Shown here: positions 11,176 through 22,863 of the stretch, piece after piece
Layout of the letters: every line of letters starts with the position of its first letter
Position numbering within the stretch: the first letter of the stretch is position 1
NCBI GenBank assembly: GCA_020536535.1
Contig: JAHLWZ010000854.1
Location: forward strand, 1-64,000
Length of the DNA stretch: 64,000 nt
Source: Pelomyxa schiedti
Lineage: Eukaryota > Evosea > Pelobiontida > Pelomyxidae
Reading direction: 5' to 3'
The notes under the pieces: generated by a model
Seen by the model: the letters and a program-made list of their open reading frames with translations, nothing else
Told to the model about the DNA's origin: nothing
Databases searched by the model: none
Program-made: the position numbers and the translations under genes

Positions 11176-11315
11176 GTCGCGTTTTGGAGTTGCACGGCAC
11201 AAATTAAAAAAGAACAAGATTTTTTTTTTTTGATCGCTTTTAGAAAGGGTTCTAATGTGCCAAACGGGGAAAGGAAGCAAACAAATAACCCAAAAAAAAA
11301 AAAGTAGAAAAGTAA

Positions 11316-12565
11316 ATGGCGGCCAACTACTGGAACTCAACACACCACAAACTGTGTTCATTCACGAGGGACCAGATCTCCTCTTCAAAGGCACGACTAT
11401 ACGACTTACGGTGGATTAACGAGCGAGAGTTACTTTCTCTCGATATATTTTTTGCTACTTGTAGGTTGGCGTTTGTTTGTTTGTCTTGTTGTATGCTTCG
11501 TTGACTCTTTCTTTTGGCTTGGTTTTGATTGGCATAGACATAAAGGATGTGGCTAAGAGAGTGGCATTGAGGCAAAGAGTTGTGGCAACAGCCATTGTGT
11601 TTTTCAAGCGATTTTTCCTCCAGTGAGTGTCTGCTGCTCTTTTTACTTGTTTTTACGACGTTGGGACATGACAGTGTGCACCAGAAATAGTTTTGCTTCC
11701 TTCGACCCATGGCTTGTGGCTCCCACTTGCCTCTACCTTGCTTCTAAAGTTGAAGAGTGTACAATACAAGCAAAGAAGTTTGAAAATAAGCTTAACTCCG
11801 GTATGAAACTACAATTTTGCACAGACGTTGACTGTGATGCAAGGTCATTACACATACTCCCCTGACCATATTCTTGGTTTGCTTCCTTTTCTCTTTGTTC
11901 AGCCTTTGACTGTATATAAGACATGGAATTTACTGTAATGCAAAATCTAAGTGGTCATCTAATAGTCTTTCATCCATACCGTGATTTACAGAGGTTTGGA
12001 TGTTTGACTATCGAATCCTCGTTGTTTTTTCACAATCATCTCCTTTAGTATCCTTGAAGATATGTCTGATGGCAGACATTTTCCTGAGGATTTAGCCCAA
12101 CTGGCATGGTGTGTAACTTGTCTTTTTATCCTTAAGGTTCATTGTGCCATGACAGGGCTATTGTGAACGACTCATATTGCTCAGATGCTATTCTGATGCA
12201 CGCACCATACGAAATTGCCATCGCTGCCATCTTCATTGCCGGGTTTGTCCGTAATATCGACCTTATCCCATGGCTGACTCGCCTACGCGTCGATTTAAAG
12301 CCTGTAATTATAATGAGCCAATTTGTCTGTTAATTCTTATAACTCACAGATCTGGCAAGTAGTGGAGATGATAATGTCTATGTATGAAGTGGGATCACTG
12401 CAAATACAACCCACTGGGATTGTCTTAAAATTCCCACAACTTGCCTACCATGACAAACTTGTATCTGTTACTGCAGGTGCGCCTTATCCTCTCTTTCAAT
12501 CCACCACTCACAAAGGTCCAAAACCCAGACAAGAAAAAACGATAACGATAATTTCACTGAAGTAG
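11316..12565 (+). CDS. CCNC: Cyclin C
   Basis: Starts [11 protein letters not shown], matching the M-A-x-N-x-W-x-S-x-H start of cyclin C. The helices of the first cyclin box follow: [18 protein letters not shown], then [19 protein letters not shown]. The second box is spread over small exons: [42 protein letters not shown] and [11 protein letters not shown]. Cyclin C pairs with CDK8 in the Mediator kinase module and controls transcription in the nucleus. At least seven introns of about 40-60 nt are needed, including one of 43 nt starting at 11801. The ATG has an A-rich context (gaaaagtaaATG). The last residues after the helical core, to TAG at 12565, are low complexity, and the exact 3' exon is uncertain. 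Confidence 0.87.
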
Positions 12566-12833
12566 ACCCTCAACCTATCTCAGTTGTGTAATATTTACCC
12601 CGGGCATACCACCCCAACGAGTTTTTCCTCCTACTCAAAACTCACACAAACACTAGCACATAGCATGCCAGTGTTACCTTTTCTTTAGAAAAAAGAAAAA
12701 AAACAAACACACCACATTTAAATTTTGAACAGGTACATCAAATTCAACCGCCCGTTCCGTTCTCCGAACTGAACGTACACGTTTAAGTACTTTCAAGAGC
12801 AATCGTCCAACAATCAAAAACTACCCGTCGCCC

Positions 12834-13740
12834 ATGGGTCGCATCGTAGCCAAGCCAACAGCAGCAGCGGCGTCCAGCACCTCCACGCCCTCCTCGTCGT
12901 CCCCGCCGCCCCCGCCGTCAGCAACCGCAGCAACAGCCACAGCCAGCCTGCGAAGCCTAGCCAAGGCCACCCCCTCGCCGCCCCCGCAGCCAACGCCCAC
13001 GCCAGGCTCCCCGACGCCACCGCCCCAGGCCGTGGTGGGGCCCCAGCACTGCCTGGTCGCGAACACGGGCAGCCAGCCCCGCAACGCGCTTGTGACGGGG
13101 TACCAGAACGACGGGGCCGGGGAGCTCGCCACCGCCATCGCGCACACCGACCAGGGCGACGTGTTCGGCAAGGCGCAGAGGAGCGCGTGCTGGTTCCCGT
13201 ACAATGGCGGCGAGCACACTACTTCGCGTTTCTCTTGGTATGCTTGTATTGGCTATTGGCCGTTGTGTTGCTGTTGTTGTTGTTGCTGTTGTTGTTGTTG
13301 CTGTTGTTGTATTGTATTGTATCATACATCTCCAATATTGATATACCCCCCTCCCTTGCCTTGGTTATTTAAGGCCACTACTCCCACTCTAACAACCAAC
13401 CGAACCCAACAATGCAATGCTGCTGTACACATACAATCAACCAAGACATAAATACTATACACAATAGCGAATATACGCGTTTCTCGCATTTGGCGCACAA
13501 CTCACTCATCCCTGAACAAGGGTGTGTGGCTCTGCGTATAAGCTTGAAAGAGCTAGTGGGAGTGCACGGCCACCTCAGGGAACTGTATCACAAAATACTA
13601 ATGGCCAGGTGATATTCGCCGCTGTGGCACACACGAGCCATGGTGATGTGCCTGCAGAGTACAGAAACGGCACATGCCTCTATCCCTATGGTGGTAGGGC
13701 TCTCGCGGCTACAGCTTTCTCATGGGTACTGTGCCTCTGA
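12834..13740 (+). CDS. DM9-repeat (DUF3421) protein with low-complexity N-terminus
   Basis: Two exons joined over an intron at about 13238-13519. Residues 1-65 are Ala/Ser/Thr/Pro-rich. The first DM9-type repeat has NALVTGYQNDGAGELATA and CWFPYNGGEH and ends FSW at the splice. The second starts VCGSAYKLERASGSARPP, followed by FAAVAHTSHGDVPAEY and CLYPYGGRALAA, again ending FSW. DM9/DUF3421 domains occur in insects, flatworms, fungi and protists; some metazoan members bind mannose and act in immune recognition. There is no signal peptide. The splice TCTTG/GTATGC to AACAAG rebuilds the Trp codon and continues straight into the second repeat, so the model is good. Binding function here is inference. 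Confidence 0.78.
13268..13310 (+). repeat. TTG/CTG microsatellite inside the DM9 gene intron
   Basis: Imperfect trinucleotide array of ttg and ctg units within the 282-nt intron at 13238-13519. It explains most of that intron's unusual length. It ends in TATTGTATTGTAT. Confidence 0.8.
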
Positions 13741-13898
13741 TGGGGAATTCTGATTAATTTTGAAATTGTAAAGCAAAATATGAAAAATGAGAAAGCTAAT
13801 AAACCAAAAAAAAACTTTCTTTTTTCACAAGGTGTTGTAGTGCAACAAGTAGTGTTGGTGGTATAGTTGTTGGGGTTGTTGTGGTTGAGTTGCGGTTG

Positions 13899-14978
13899 TT
13901 AGGAGCAGCACTTCTTTTTCTTGGTGTCAGTTTGGGAGTTTGTAAGTGTGAGGGCGGAAATTTTGTCTTGTCTGACTGGGGGTATTTTGGGTAGTCTCTT
14001 GGCTATTTAGTGTAAGGTGTCGGAAAGGCATTTTGGTTTAAGATAAATAGAAAAAGTACGGTTCTGACCTATGGCAACAAACAGTTCATTGACATTGGCA
14101 TTGCTTTTGGCGCTAGTCTGCATTGAGAAAGAATGTTAGACAGAGGAACAAATAAAGGTGTCCTACCTCCATAAATAAAATGCCATTTTCGTCGGCATAT
14201 TGCTGGGCCACCTGTTTGAAGTTATTGAAACTAGAAAGTCGACAAAGCTCTTACAGCGGTGTCAACTTTTCGTCTCGGGGCAAGGTCAGATTTATTGCCA
14301 GCCAAGCTTATTACAATATTTGGGCTGCCTTGGCGCTGTAGTTCTTGTACCCACAACTTGGCTTTGCCAAAAGATTCCTTCAATTGTATTCAGAAACGTA
14401 ATGTGTGAAGTGTTTTGAGAAATACCGCGTTGGTGATATCACTATTTTTTTCAACATTTTATTGGTGAGTTAAATGATAAGGTATAACTGAAGGCAATGC
14501 ATACTAAACAACAATCGCCGCCTGTGCGCCACGGTAATACCTTACATCCAGCTCAACAGAAAGATGATTTGTTGAAATACATACATTGGAGCAAGTGCAT
14601 GGTATCTCTCCTGACCAGCCGTATCCTGCTTGGCCTTAGAGTGTACGGAAGCTATTTGTGGTGCTTACCCATATTTCAAATTTGACTGTAGTATCATTCA
14701 CACAAACGGTTTGTGTTAAAAATGCAGCTGTGAAATACAAAGTCACCAAAAGACAGTAAAATAAGGGGACTCTTACCTCCAATCGTACTTTCTTGGTAAT
14801 CCAGAAACTGACCTTTTACAAAACGTAACACCAAACTCTATGCGAGTACGTGAGTGTTGTTTCACGTGTGACTTCATTGTGGGAGAGGGAAAAAAGGTAC
14901 CGATTTGCCCACGGCAGATTCGCCAAGCAGAACAAGTTTAAACTGAAAAATGTTGTTTGCAACTGCTGCTTGTGCCAT
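13899..14978 (-). CDS. RAB5: Rab5-type small GTPase
   Basis: Split into about nine small exons, so no single frame shows it. Reading the minus strand from ATG at 14978-14976 gives [14 protein letters not shown] (P-loop), then [19 protein letters not shown] (switch I), AAFLTQTV with [20 protein letters not shown] (switch II), [29 protein letters not shown] (N-K-x-D), [17 protein letters not shown] (S-A-K), and a tail ending KKKKCCS at TAA 13901-13899. The AAFLTQTV segment and the double-cysteine CCS end are typical of Rab5. Rab5 controls early endosome fusion and phagosome maturation, anchored by geranylgeranylated cysteines. All G motifs are intact. The region upstream to 15334 is the divergent spacer shared with the CAP-protein gene. 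Confidence 0.9.
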
Positions 14979-15334
14979 GGTCTGGTGTATTTGTTAAATT
15001 GTTTTCTTTCGGTGATGTGATGGGGTTTGGTTTTTGTTTTGCTGGTGTACCCGAGCGCGGCGCACACTTTTTTGTTTCTTTTTTCTTTCCGATTCTTGTG
15101 GATTCCGTTGGTGATCACAAGCCAACCAGATCCACACTCCGATTCTGAATCATCTCCTCCAAGAAGCACCCTATGGAGAGGATTCACAACGCTGGAGATA
15201 GTGTCGAACAGTTGTTCCCAGGGGGAGGAGGGGATTTCCCGATAAAGCTCGGTTTCCTTGTTGATTCCACATGGAAGATCACATCTTCTTCGAGGAACTG
15301 CCGGAATTTTCGAAACTGCGAAGAGAAAAAAAAG
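14979..15334. promoter_or_regulatory. Divergent intergenic region between RAB5 and the CAP-protein gene
   Basis: A 356-bp spacer between two divergently transcribed starts, so it must hold both promoters. I see no defined TATA box or repeat; the start at 15335 is preceded by an A-rich run. Confidence 0.35.
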
Positions 15335-17118
15335 ATGCAGTCTGGCACGTCAACGTCGTTGCTGGCGGCAGTAGGTCTACTGTCGGTTGTGCTGTTGGCA
15401 CGGAATTGTGGGTGCGTTGGTATTCCAGACTCTGATGGATTTCCTTCCTACGACGAACGAGTGCAACTGCAATTGGCAAACAGGGCACGCTGCGACCCTC
15501 AGGTTCTATTCCCATTTCTATTTCCTTTGGAAAATTTTTCATGATTGGTAGTGGCCCAAATTAGCATTAACAAAGCTTTGTTGCCCATTTGACAGGTGGA
15601 AATGGAACAGTGTGGCAGTTCTTGTGCTGATGCTGCTTGTTATACACCAATCTTTCCACTCAAGTACAGTCACTCACTGGGACACGGAGCCAGGTTCCAT
15701 GCTGCTCATATGGAAACAAACAACTACTTCTCACATCCTTCTGCTTGTACATTGGAGCCTGACTTACCTGATATATATCCTGGATCGTGTGTTGCAGAAA
15801 AATGTAAATCCTCCAATGCTGATATCCATCCTCCCACTCTCTTCCTTGAAGTTGCACTGATGCCGCTGCTTCGTGCAGTTGCGTTGGAGGCACTCTGGCT
15901 TGCAACCCAACTTGCACCGATACATGGGGAAGGATAGCGGTAGGTACAACGATTAATTCCTGATATCAACTTGGCCCTAAGATGTTCACACCCTCTGGTG
16001 GTTCTGGAGAAATCATTGTATCAATAGCTGGCCAGGTACCAAGAAATAATTTCTTTTCCAAAATTTACTAATAGTTGATGTTAAGTACGGGTTTTATCTG
16101 TGGCTATATGAGCCCACAGGTGACAGTACCTGCCAGTTTACTATGCAGAATGGCCACAGGTGCGCCTTTGTATTAAAAGAAATCTTCCCACTGTTATAGA
16201 TGGTTACTTCTGAAATCTGGTGACGGCGTGGGATTTGGTGTTTTTGGAAATGCTGTTGGCGATTTTGGTGCCTCTGATGAATCGGAACTTTCTTGGTGAG
16301 AAACCAAACCCCAAACTTTTACTTTCTAAAGGAAAAAATAAGGATACCTTCCGGTACGCACTGGCCAAATGAAGATAATAGCTCGAAGTACTGTGGTGTT
16401 TCCTCTTAAAGAAACTTACATATTACAGTATTGAACTTTGGGCAAACTGGTATGATGCTGGGGGAAGTGAGCCTACTTTCTCGCAAGTAAACGTAGATGG
16501 AATATGCTACGATATGGAATTGCAACGTGGGGTACGCTCCAATGGAGCTTACATGGCCATTGTACCTCTTGGAGGAGATGATGATTGCCATCGATATTTC
16601 TTCTTATTTAGTGATGGAACTAACCTCACATCACCGTATGCTTTAAAAAGTATTAATAAATACAAAAACCAAATAAAAATGTAAAAAAGCATTCCTTTTA
16701 CAAGCAAAAAGGTACGTTGCACACCCAACAGAGGGATCACTCACATTTGGCAATTGTGGTGACGACTATGAAAGTTCAAGACCAGACTTTGGTGAGAACT
16801 GTATGGCAGGTGAGAGTATTTCACTTTTTATCTAGATAGGATATCTATATACCTTTATGTAAGATATGATTGATTGCGCCTTCACTCACAATCCCTGCAG
16901 AGCCAAATGGAGGTGGTGGTGGAGTGAACGTAGCTGCCGCAGTTGCAGTGCCAATAGTGCTTCTCGTTGTAATTCCTGCTGCAGTTGCTGGTGGATGGGT
17001 GGGATTCAGAAAATTGGTGGTGAAGAAGCCAATTATTCCTGACGAGATATCAGTCTCCTCGTTCAAAGAGGGATCGAAGGAGGCTGCCACTGTTGTAAAA
17101 GAGAAATTACCTTTCTGA
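15335..17118 (+). CDS. Secreted, membrane-anchored CAP/SCP-domain protein
   Basis: Begins at ATG 15335 with a signal peptide (hydrophobic LLAAVGLLSVVLLA). The CAP-like core follows: RVQLQLANRARCDPQ, then KYSHSLGHGARFHAAHME, NNYFSHPSACT, a Cys-rich segment rebuilt by splicing over 15786-15851 (CSCVGGTLACNPTC), SGGSGEIIVS, and YLWLYEPTG with NGHRWLLLKS. The paired histidines (FHAAH and YFSH) and the GHRW block match the bacterial-type CAP family. A second globular part follows (NVDGICYDMELQRG, FFLFSDGTN). It ends with a transmembrane helix (VAVPIVLLVVIPAAVAGGWV) and a ~40-residue cytoplasmic tail. At least eight short introns. Predicted type I surface or endomembrane protein. The role of CAP domains varies (lipid binding, proteolysis), so none is assigned. 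Confidence 0.7.
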
Positions 17119-17160
17119 AAAATTTGTTTGCCATTTTGCAGTGAGATTTTTTTTTTTTTT

Positions 17161-19497
17161 TTACAAGGCACTGCCCATCTCAGTCACATTGTCAAAGAAG
17201 AAAAAGCTGAATTCTGGTCGGTCAGAAGAGCGGTCAATGACGAGGAGCTGGCTTGTTGATGGAATCCACGACGTCAGCCTCACGTACTTGCCGGATGTCG
17301 GGAGTGAGTTTCTGTAAGTGTCATCATAAACACCAGTTGTGGTGTCAAACACCCCGTCGATCACCCTGCTGGCGTATGTGTTGCCAAAGTAGAACTTCCC
17401 ACACACAACAAATGCAAAGCCAGTCTGTGTCTTGATTCGAGGGACAGTCCACGTCTGCAAGATTGCGAGGGAGTCGGGGTCCACCCTTGTGATGTGTATG
17501 TTGCCGTTGTCTGGTGGTGCGTGGACCACATACAGCACACCCCCTGAATCAACATACCAGCAAATGTCCGTGGCTCCACCCCAGTCCCACGTTGATTTGC
17601 CAGTGTGGCCGGCGTTTGGGAGTGGTGCAGTTGCGACTGTTGACCCGTCACTCACACGCACCTTGGTCATCGTGGCTTGGGTGTATGGGGTGCAGTACAC
17701 GTGGCCGTTGTGCACGGCCTGGTATGTGCCGCCGGGGTAGTGGGGCACGTCCTTGAGTGTGAACTGCCTTGGGTTGGTGTTGCCGACGAAGCTGGCCATA
17801 TTTTCGAACTCTGTCAGTTGTTGACGGTTGAGGGCGTCGTCCCAGTACACTTTTCCAGTTCCGTTGTCAACAAACAGCCTGTGAGCATGACGCGGTGCGA
17901 TCGAGGGCACCATTGACCCCAGCTGTTTGAGTGCCTCCTTCATTGCGGTTGCTGCTTTGGGAATAAGAGTTGATGTTGAGTTGCGAACAATGCGCCCAAG
18001 TGATGAGATTGTTCCACAAACGGCAGTTGAGTCACATTCAAGTCTCACCTGTCCGATTTTGAGTCATTTTACATTTTTGTGGAAACATATACCTTGAATT
18101 CACTCTCGGCACCTGAGTCGCAAAGGTTTTTGACACGAGAAGTGAGAGTGTCATGGACAGCCACAAGTTGGAGGTCGGAGAACTTCGTTGTTGCGAGTTG
18201 TGCGTATTCTTGTGCCTCTTGTGCAGCCTTCGTTTTGTTGTCGCATCCTTCGATGTGTTCTTGGAATGTCTTGCGGGATAAGTGAGTGAAGTTTGGGAGC
18301 AGAGGATAAAAACAGCCCACTTTTTTCGCGGTTTCAGTGATTGTCTTCAGCTCCGATAGCAGCTGTGCCTCCCTGGCATTGACAACAGCAACAATCTTGG
18401 CAAATTCAGTTCGTATTTCTGACTCCACTTGTTTTGAAACTTCATCTGCGGTTTTTAAACACCCCTTTGTCGTTTGTTTAAAACGCCAATGATGGAAATG
18501 GAAGACACACAATTGCGGTGAGTTTCGAATGTGAAATCCTCTCCAGGTGCAATGACAACTTTGAACAGAGTGTGGCTACATTTTCCTTGAATTTGGAGCT
18601 CAGGTCAGAAGAAAACACGAAATCGTGGTTCTTGTGGTCAATCAATCTGATAATGGTGTTTTGATGTTTGTGTAACTGCATAAAGGGTGGTCTCAAGGAA
18701 CACACGTGCAATCACGGCAGATCAATGACTTGTCAGTGTTGCAATACAGTCGCAGTTCCTCATGTGGATGCTTGGAACAAAGTGACGGTTTGGGTGCAGT
18801 GGGTGTGACAGTTGTCTGTGCCCTGAGTTGATCCACAGTCACAACCTGCATCCATGTTAACGAATTGGTACATAACCAGGTGGGGGCGGGAGACAGAAAT
18901 AGACATTGTGAGAAGCAGTCCTCCACGCACGCGAGTGGTGAGCCTTGTCGTCGTCGCACAGGAATACGCTGCACGACGCGCACCACCACGGGGCGTCGTG
19001 CGACCTGCAGTCTCCGCACTCGCGCGGGGGCGCGGCGGCCGTGGTGCCTGGCGGCTGTGATGCGCCCCCAACAGCCGCAAGTGGAACCAGGGCTAACAGG
19101 CTGGTCTTCCATAAGTCCACAGGGAACCCGCCGCTGGGAATTGGTGCCTGTTTGGCGTTAGCACTCGTTTTTTTGCAACTGCAGCAGTGCACAGACGGAC
19201 ACCTGGGAGTGACACACAGGGCACGTCATGGTTGATGATGAGGGCGACGAAGCAGTGGAAGACGTGGAATTAGGCGTAGAGGTTCCTTGTGAACATCGAG
19301 TGATGCACTCGAAACACATACTGTGTAAACACGGCAAGAGCCTGGGGAAGAAAACAAAAAAAAAAAAAAAAAAAGGGCTTAGAACCCCTTCCTTCCCGAG
19401 TACGAGATCAATGGTCTCTGCTGACTAACCTTGGATCACGGAGGAACAAGGAGCAGCGCGGACAAGTTACTTGCGCTATCACTTCCTTCTTGTCCAT
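17161..19497 (-). CDS. TRIM-like protein with RING, two B-boxes, coiled coil and olfactomedin-like domain, copy 2
   Basis: Eight exons from ATG 19497: 19497-19430, 19341-19203, 19147-18905, 18845-18706, then the B-box end, two coiled-coil exons and the last exon 18048-17161. RING: VTCPRCSLFL, CLHSMCFECITRC, TCPVCHSQ, all ligands present. First B-box: CGDCRSHDAPWWCASC to AHHSRAWRTASH. Second: CSKHPHEE, LYCNTDKSLICRDC, DHKNHDF. The coiled coil includes EIRTEFAKIVAVVNAREAQL. The last exon is olfactomedin-like: YVDSGGVLYVVHAPPDNG, HITRVDPDSLAILQTW, GFAFVVCGKFYFG, GVFDTTTGVYDDTYRNSL and SWIPSTSQLLVID. A RING-B-box-coiled-coil module predicts a cytosolic E3 ubiquitin ligase with the propeller as substrate binder. 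No signal peptide. The frame looks intact throughout. Confidence 0.82.
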
Positions 19498-19806
19498 TTG
19501 TTCGGCGTTGACTAGGTCTACGAATGAAAAACCAAGTTGAAGGCCATAGTGCCTCCCTTACCGGTGATTTATTGGTTCCTCCACAACCTCTTTGTGCGCT
19601 CTGCACCCTTTTTTTTTGGACACCCACCTCAATCACTGGTGCCAGCGAGGATGTCATATTACATTCGCAGAAAACCCTTCCTGAGACTCAAAAAGGACTT
19701 GACAGATTCGATCCGTTCCCTGCAAACCCAAAATCAAGCGAAGTGAGGCGTCTTCAATCGAAGTGCGCACCGGGAGCGACGAACGTCGGAGGGGAGTAAG
19801 AGTGGG
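19498..19806. promoter_or_regulatory. Divergent spacer between TRIM-olfactomedin copy 2 and the SPX transporter
   Basis: A 309-bp region between divergent starts, so both promoters should lie here. Short open frames in it have no domain or splice support. No clear motif recognised. Confidence 0.35.
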
Positions 19807-22705
19807 ATGAAGTTCGGCAAGCAACTCAAATTCTTGGCGAAGGAGCAGTGGAAACAGTACTACATCGACTTCTCCGCGTTGAAACAGGTTTCGTCTGCAT
19901 GGGTCGCCACCAAGGTGCTAACTGTAACCACAGATCTTGAAAGATTTGAAAAAGACCGCCGAGAAAGAAAACAGGTTCTTCTATGCCCCCCATTTTTTTT
20001 GTCAGTGAGTGCGATACCTGCGGCGTAGTAATTTCCCTTATGGCGTTTTCAACACCATCAGATGCACAACTGTTGTTAAAGAGAAGGTAGTGGAGGGTTC
20101 TGAGGAAGGACCAAAATCGGTGGAAGAGGTGAAAGCCAACATTACACCGCAAGAAGAAGAACACTTCTTGTGAGTCCTATGTTTGTATCACGCCATTTCT
20201 GCTCTCTTACGCTCCTAGGAACAATTTTGTTGAACAAATACAAAACATCGAGTCTTTTTTCAGGTTTCAACCCAGAAAACAAATAATATGAACACCACCA
20301 ACTTAAAAACCAAAAGGCAGAAATTCGATACAATCGTAGAGATGTTCAAGCAAATAGAGGGGGATGGGCAAGGAGTCCCAGGAAATCTGGCTTTATTTAA
20401 AAAGAGAGTACATGATATGCTCATCCTTGTTGAGGATTTGATTGACTTTTGTCATCTAAATTCCGTTGGTTGCACAAAAATTCTCAAGAAGGTGGGTTCT
20501 AGTTTCTCTCAAGGTTGTTCTTTCTCAAATTACATCTAGTTCACCCGGCATACGACGTTCTCTCAGCGTGATTCATACGACGACCTTGTGAAATCCCAAA
20601 CATTTGTGGCTAATGTTGTACTATGTTGGGAATTCTCCTTACTGATATGCAAGCAGATTGCTGTACTAGAAAAAGTTCGCACATCTGCTAAGAGGATTTA
20701 TGTGACAGCAATACATAAGGCAACACAGGAGTCCAACGAAAAAATTCTACAAGAACTCGAGCAATCTGTGCAAGCAGCCCATTCGTGGAAAGTAGCTTCT
20801 CCCTCACTGCGATTGTTCTCATAAATTCGTAATTAGCTGAATACTATTCTATTCCAATTCGATGAACACGTGAATAAGGCACAACTTGTATACAAGGTGT
20901 ATAATATAAAGCCACTTCCTATAGCTGTTGCCCTTATTATAGGGCTCATCCTCTATTTTATTCCAATATTTGCTGCTGACAAACAACCAGAGCAACGCTG
21001 CTTTGCCTTGCGTACTAATCGTTTCTCTTGAGAGCCTTGGTCTCACCAATTTTTTAGTTGTGGTCTCCATTATTCTGTGGGTCAGTGAGTGCTGGCCACT
21101 CTTCCTCACTGCCATTTTTATTCCTTTCCTCGTTACTATCTCATACTGTGTCTACAACGATAACAAAACGGTGATGAATCCGACACAAGCAGCTGGTTTT
21201 GCCTTGAATGCAATGTGGTCCTCCATTATCTTTCTAATGCTCGGCGGTTTTTCCATTGCTGGGGGTTTAAAAAAGTGTCTCTCTTATCTTCCTCCATCTT
21301 TTTTTGACTCCTTTTGCTAGATATGGAATTGATCAAAGAATAGCTTTTTATGTACTTAAGCAAAGACTATTTGCAACTCCAATGTATGACCTCTCTCTTT
21401 TTGAATACTGACTTCTCCAAAGGCGGTTTGTATTTGGATTGGAGGTACTTGCTCTGTTTTTGTCTATGTGGATTTCGAATGTTGCTGGGCCAGTCATATG
21501 CATGACAGGTATGCTTCATATCACTCTCACAAGCTTGTCTAATTCTTCTAAATAATAGTCAGTCTCCCTGTCATTCGTGATCTTCCTTCCAATTCAAGAT
21601 TTATCAAATTAATCCTTCTGTGCATTGCTGCTGCCGGAAACGCCGGTGGTATGACAACTCCAATGTAAATTTCGTTTCTTTTCCTTTTGCACCCTGTTGA
21701 TTTTTGTTTCCAAACAGTTCTTCGCCACAAAATGCTGTAGCTATCCAGGTTCCTTCTTACTTCCAAAACCAGAGGAATTTAAAACAAAAACAGACCGTTA
21801 ACGGATTGAACCCCCCTCAAGATATTAACTTTGCTCTCTTCTTTATTATCAGTCTCCCAACTGCTGTAATTATGACTATTTGTGGCCATTTCTTGATAAT
21901 GTTTATGTAGTAGCTCTACTTCGTCGTATTTCGCCTCGCCTAACAATTTGATGACTTAAGGTACAAGCCAGATATTAAAGAGCTTCCTCAAATTCACACT
22001 GATGTCAGTGAGCCCATCCCCATCAAGGGTTATCTAGTTTTATTGGCAGGAATCACGTCAATCATTCTGTGGTTTTGCAGTCAGTGGTTAAATCCATATG
22101 TTGGAAACATTGGAATACTTAGCATCATCCCGATTTTGTTGTTCTTTGGGACCGGACTGCTTGGGAAAGAAGAATTTGACAATTTACCATGGAATTTGAT
22201 GATTCTACTTGCTGGTGGTTCAGTGTTGGGAAAAGCTGTACAGAAGTCAGCATTACTTACACTAATTTCCGATTGGTTGCTGGACAAGGTATCTCACAAA
22301 AAAAAAAAAAACCTTTTGCTCCCTATCCACTCATTTGCCTCACAGATCGACACCAATAATGTCTATGTAATGCTTGTGATATTCAACATAATCATGATGA
22401 TAGTGGGCGGGTTTGTCTCCCACACAGTGTCAGCCCTCATTCTGCTGCCCCTGTTTGCCCAGGTTGGTGACACCTTCGGGCACGCCAAGGCCCTCGTCAT
22501 GTGCGGGGTCTGCATCTGCTGCGGAAGCATGCCGCTTCCCATATCCTCGTTCCCAAACCTCAACTCCATCAGCTTGCAGGACGAGCACGGCGACCCCTAT
22601 CTCACCACGCTGGACTTCATCAAAGTCGGCGTTCCTCTCACCCTCGTCGCCTTTGTGTGCAGTATCTCCATCAACTATGGACTGTGCTTGGCCTTCAACT
22701 ACTGA
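19807..22705 (+). CDS. SPX-domain anion transporter (Pho87/Pho90/Pho91-like, DASS family)
   Basis: The start MKFGKQLKFLAKEQWKQYYI is the diagnostic SPX N-terminus. Later exons give KRQKFDTIVEMFKQIEG and the SPX end HLNSVGCTKILKK. SPX domains sense inositol pyrophosphates and so phosphate status. After a helical linker come the membrane helices of a sodium/phosphate or divalent anion symporter: LPIAVALIIGLILYFIPIFA, WISNVAGPVICMT, AAAGNAGGMTTPI with SSPQN, ISLPTAVIMTICGHFLIM, LILLPLFAQVGDTFG, and SMPLPISSFPNLNS with YLTTLDFIKVG at the end. The S-S-P-Q-N and S-S-F-P-N-x-N-S motifs are the two substrate/sodium sites of this family. About ten short introns interrupt it. Likely low-affinity phosphate uptake at the plasma or vacuolar membrane; the membrane is not shown by sequence. 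Confidence 0.85.
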
Positions 22706-22863
22706 TTCAATCACACCCATTCGCATCATGCATCATGCATCACACAGCACAAAACCCAAACACAAACAAAGCACAAGCCATGCAATCAACTCATCAGTCA
22801 CACAGAATCACCCCCCATTCACCGATTTCACCAACAACACCGAAACTCATCAAAAGGGAAAAA

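Noticed and set aside
12821..13219. Minus-strand frames opposite the DM9 gene
   Set aside because: GC-rich shadow frames; the plus strand encodes recognisable DM9 repeats.
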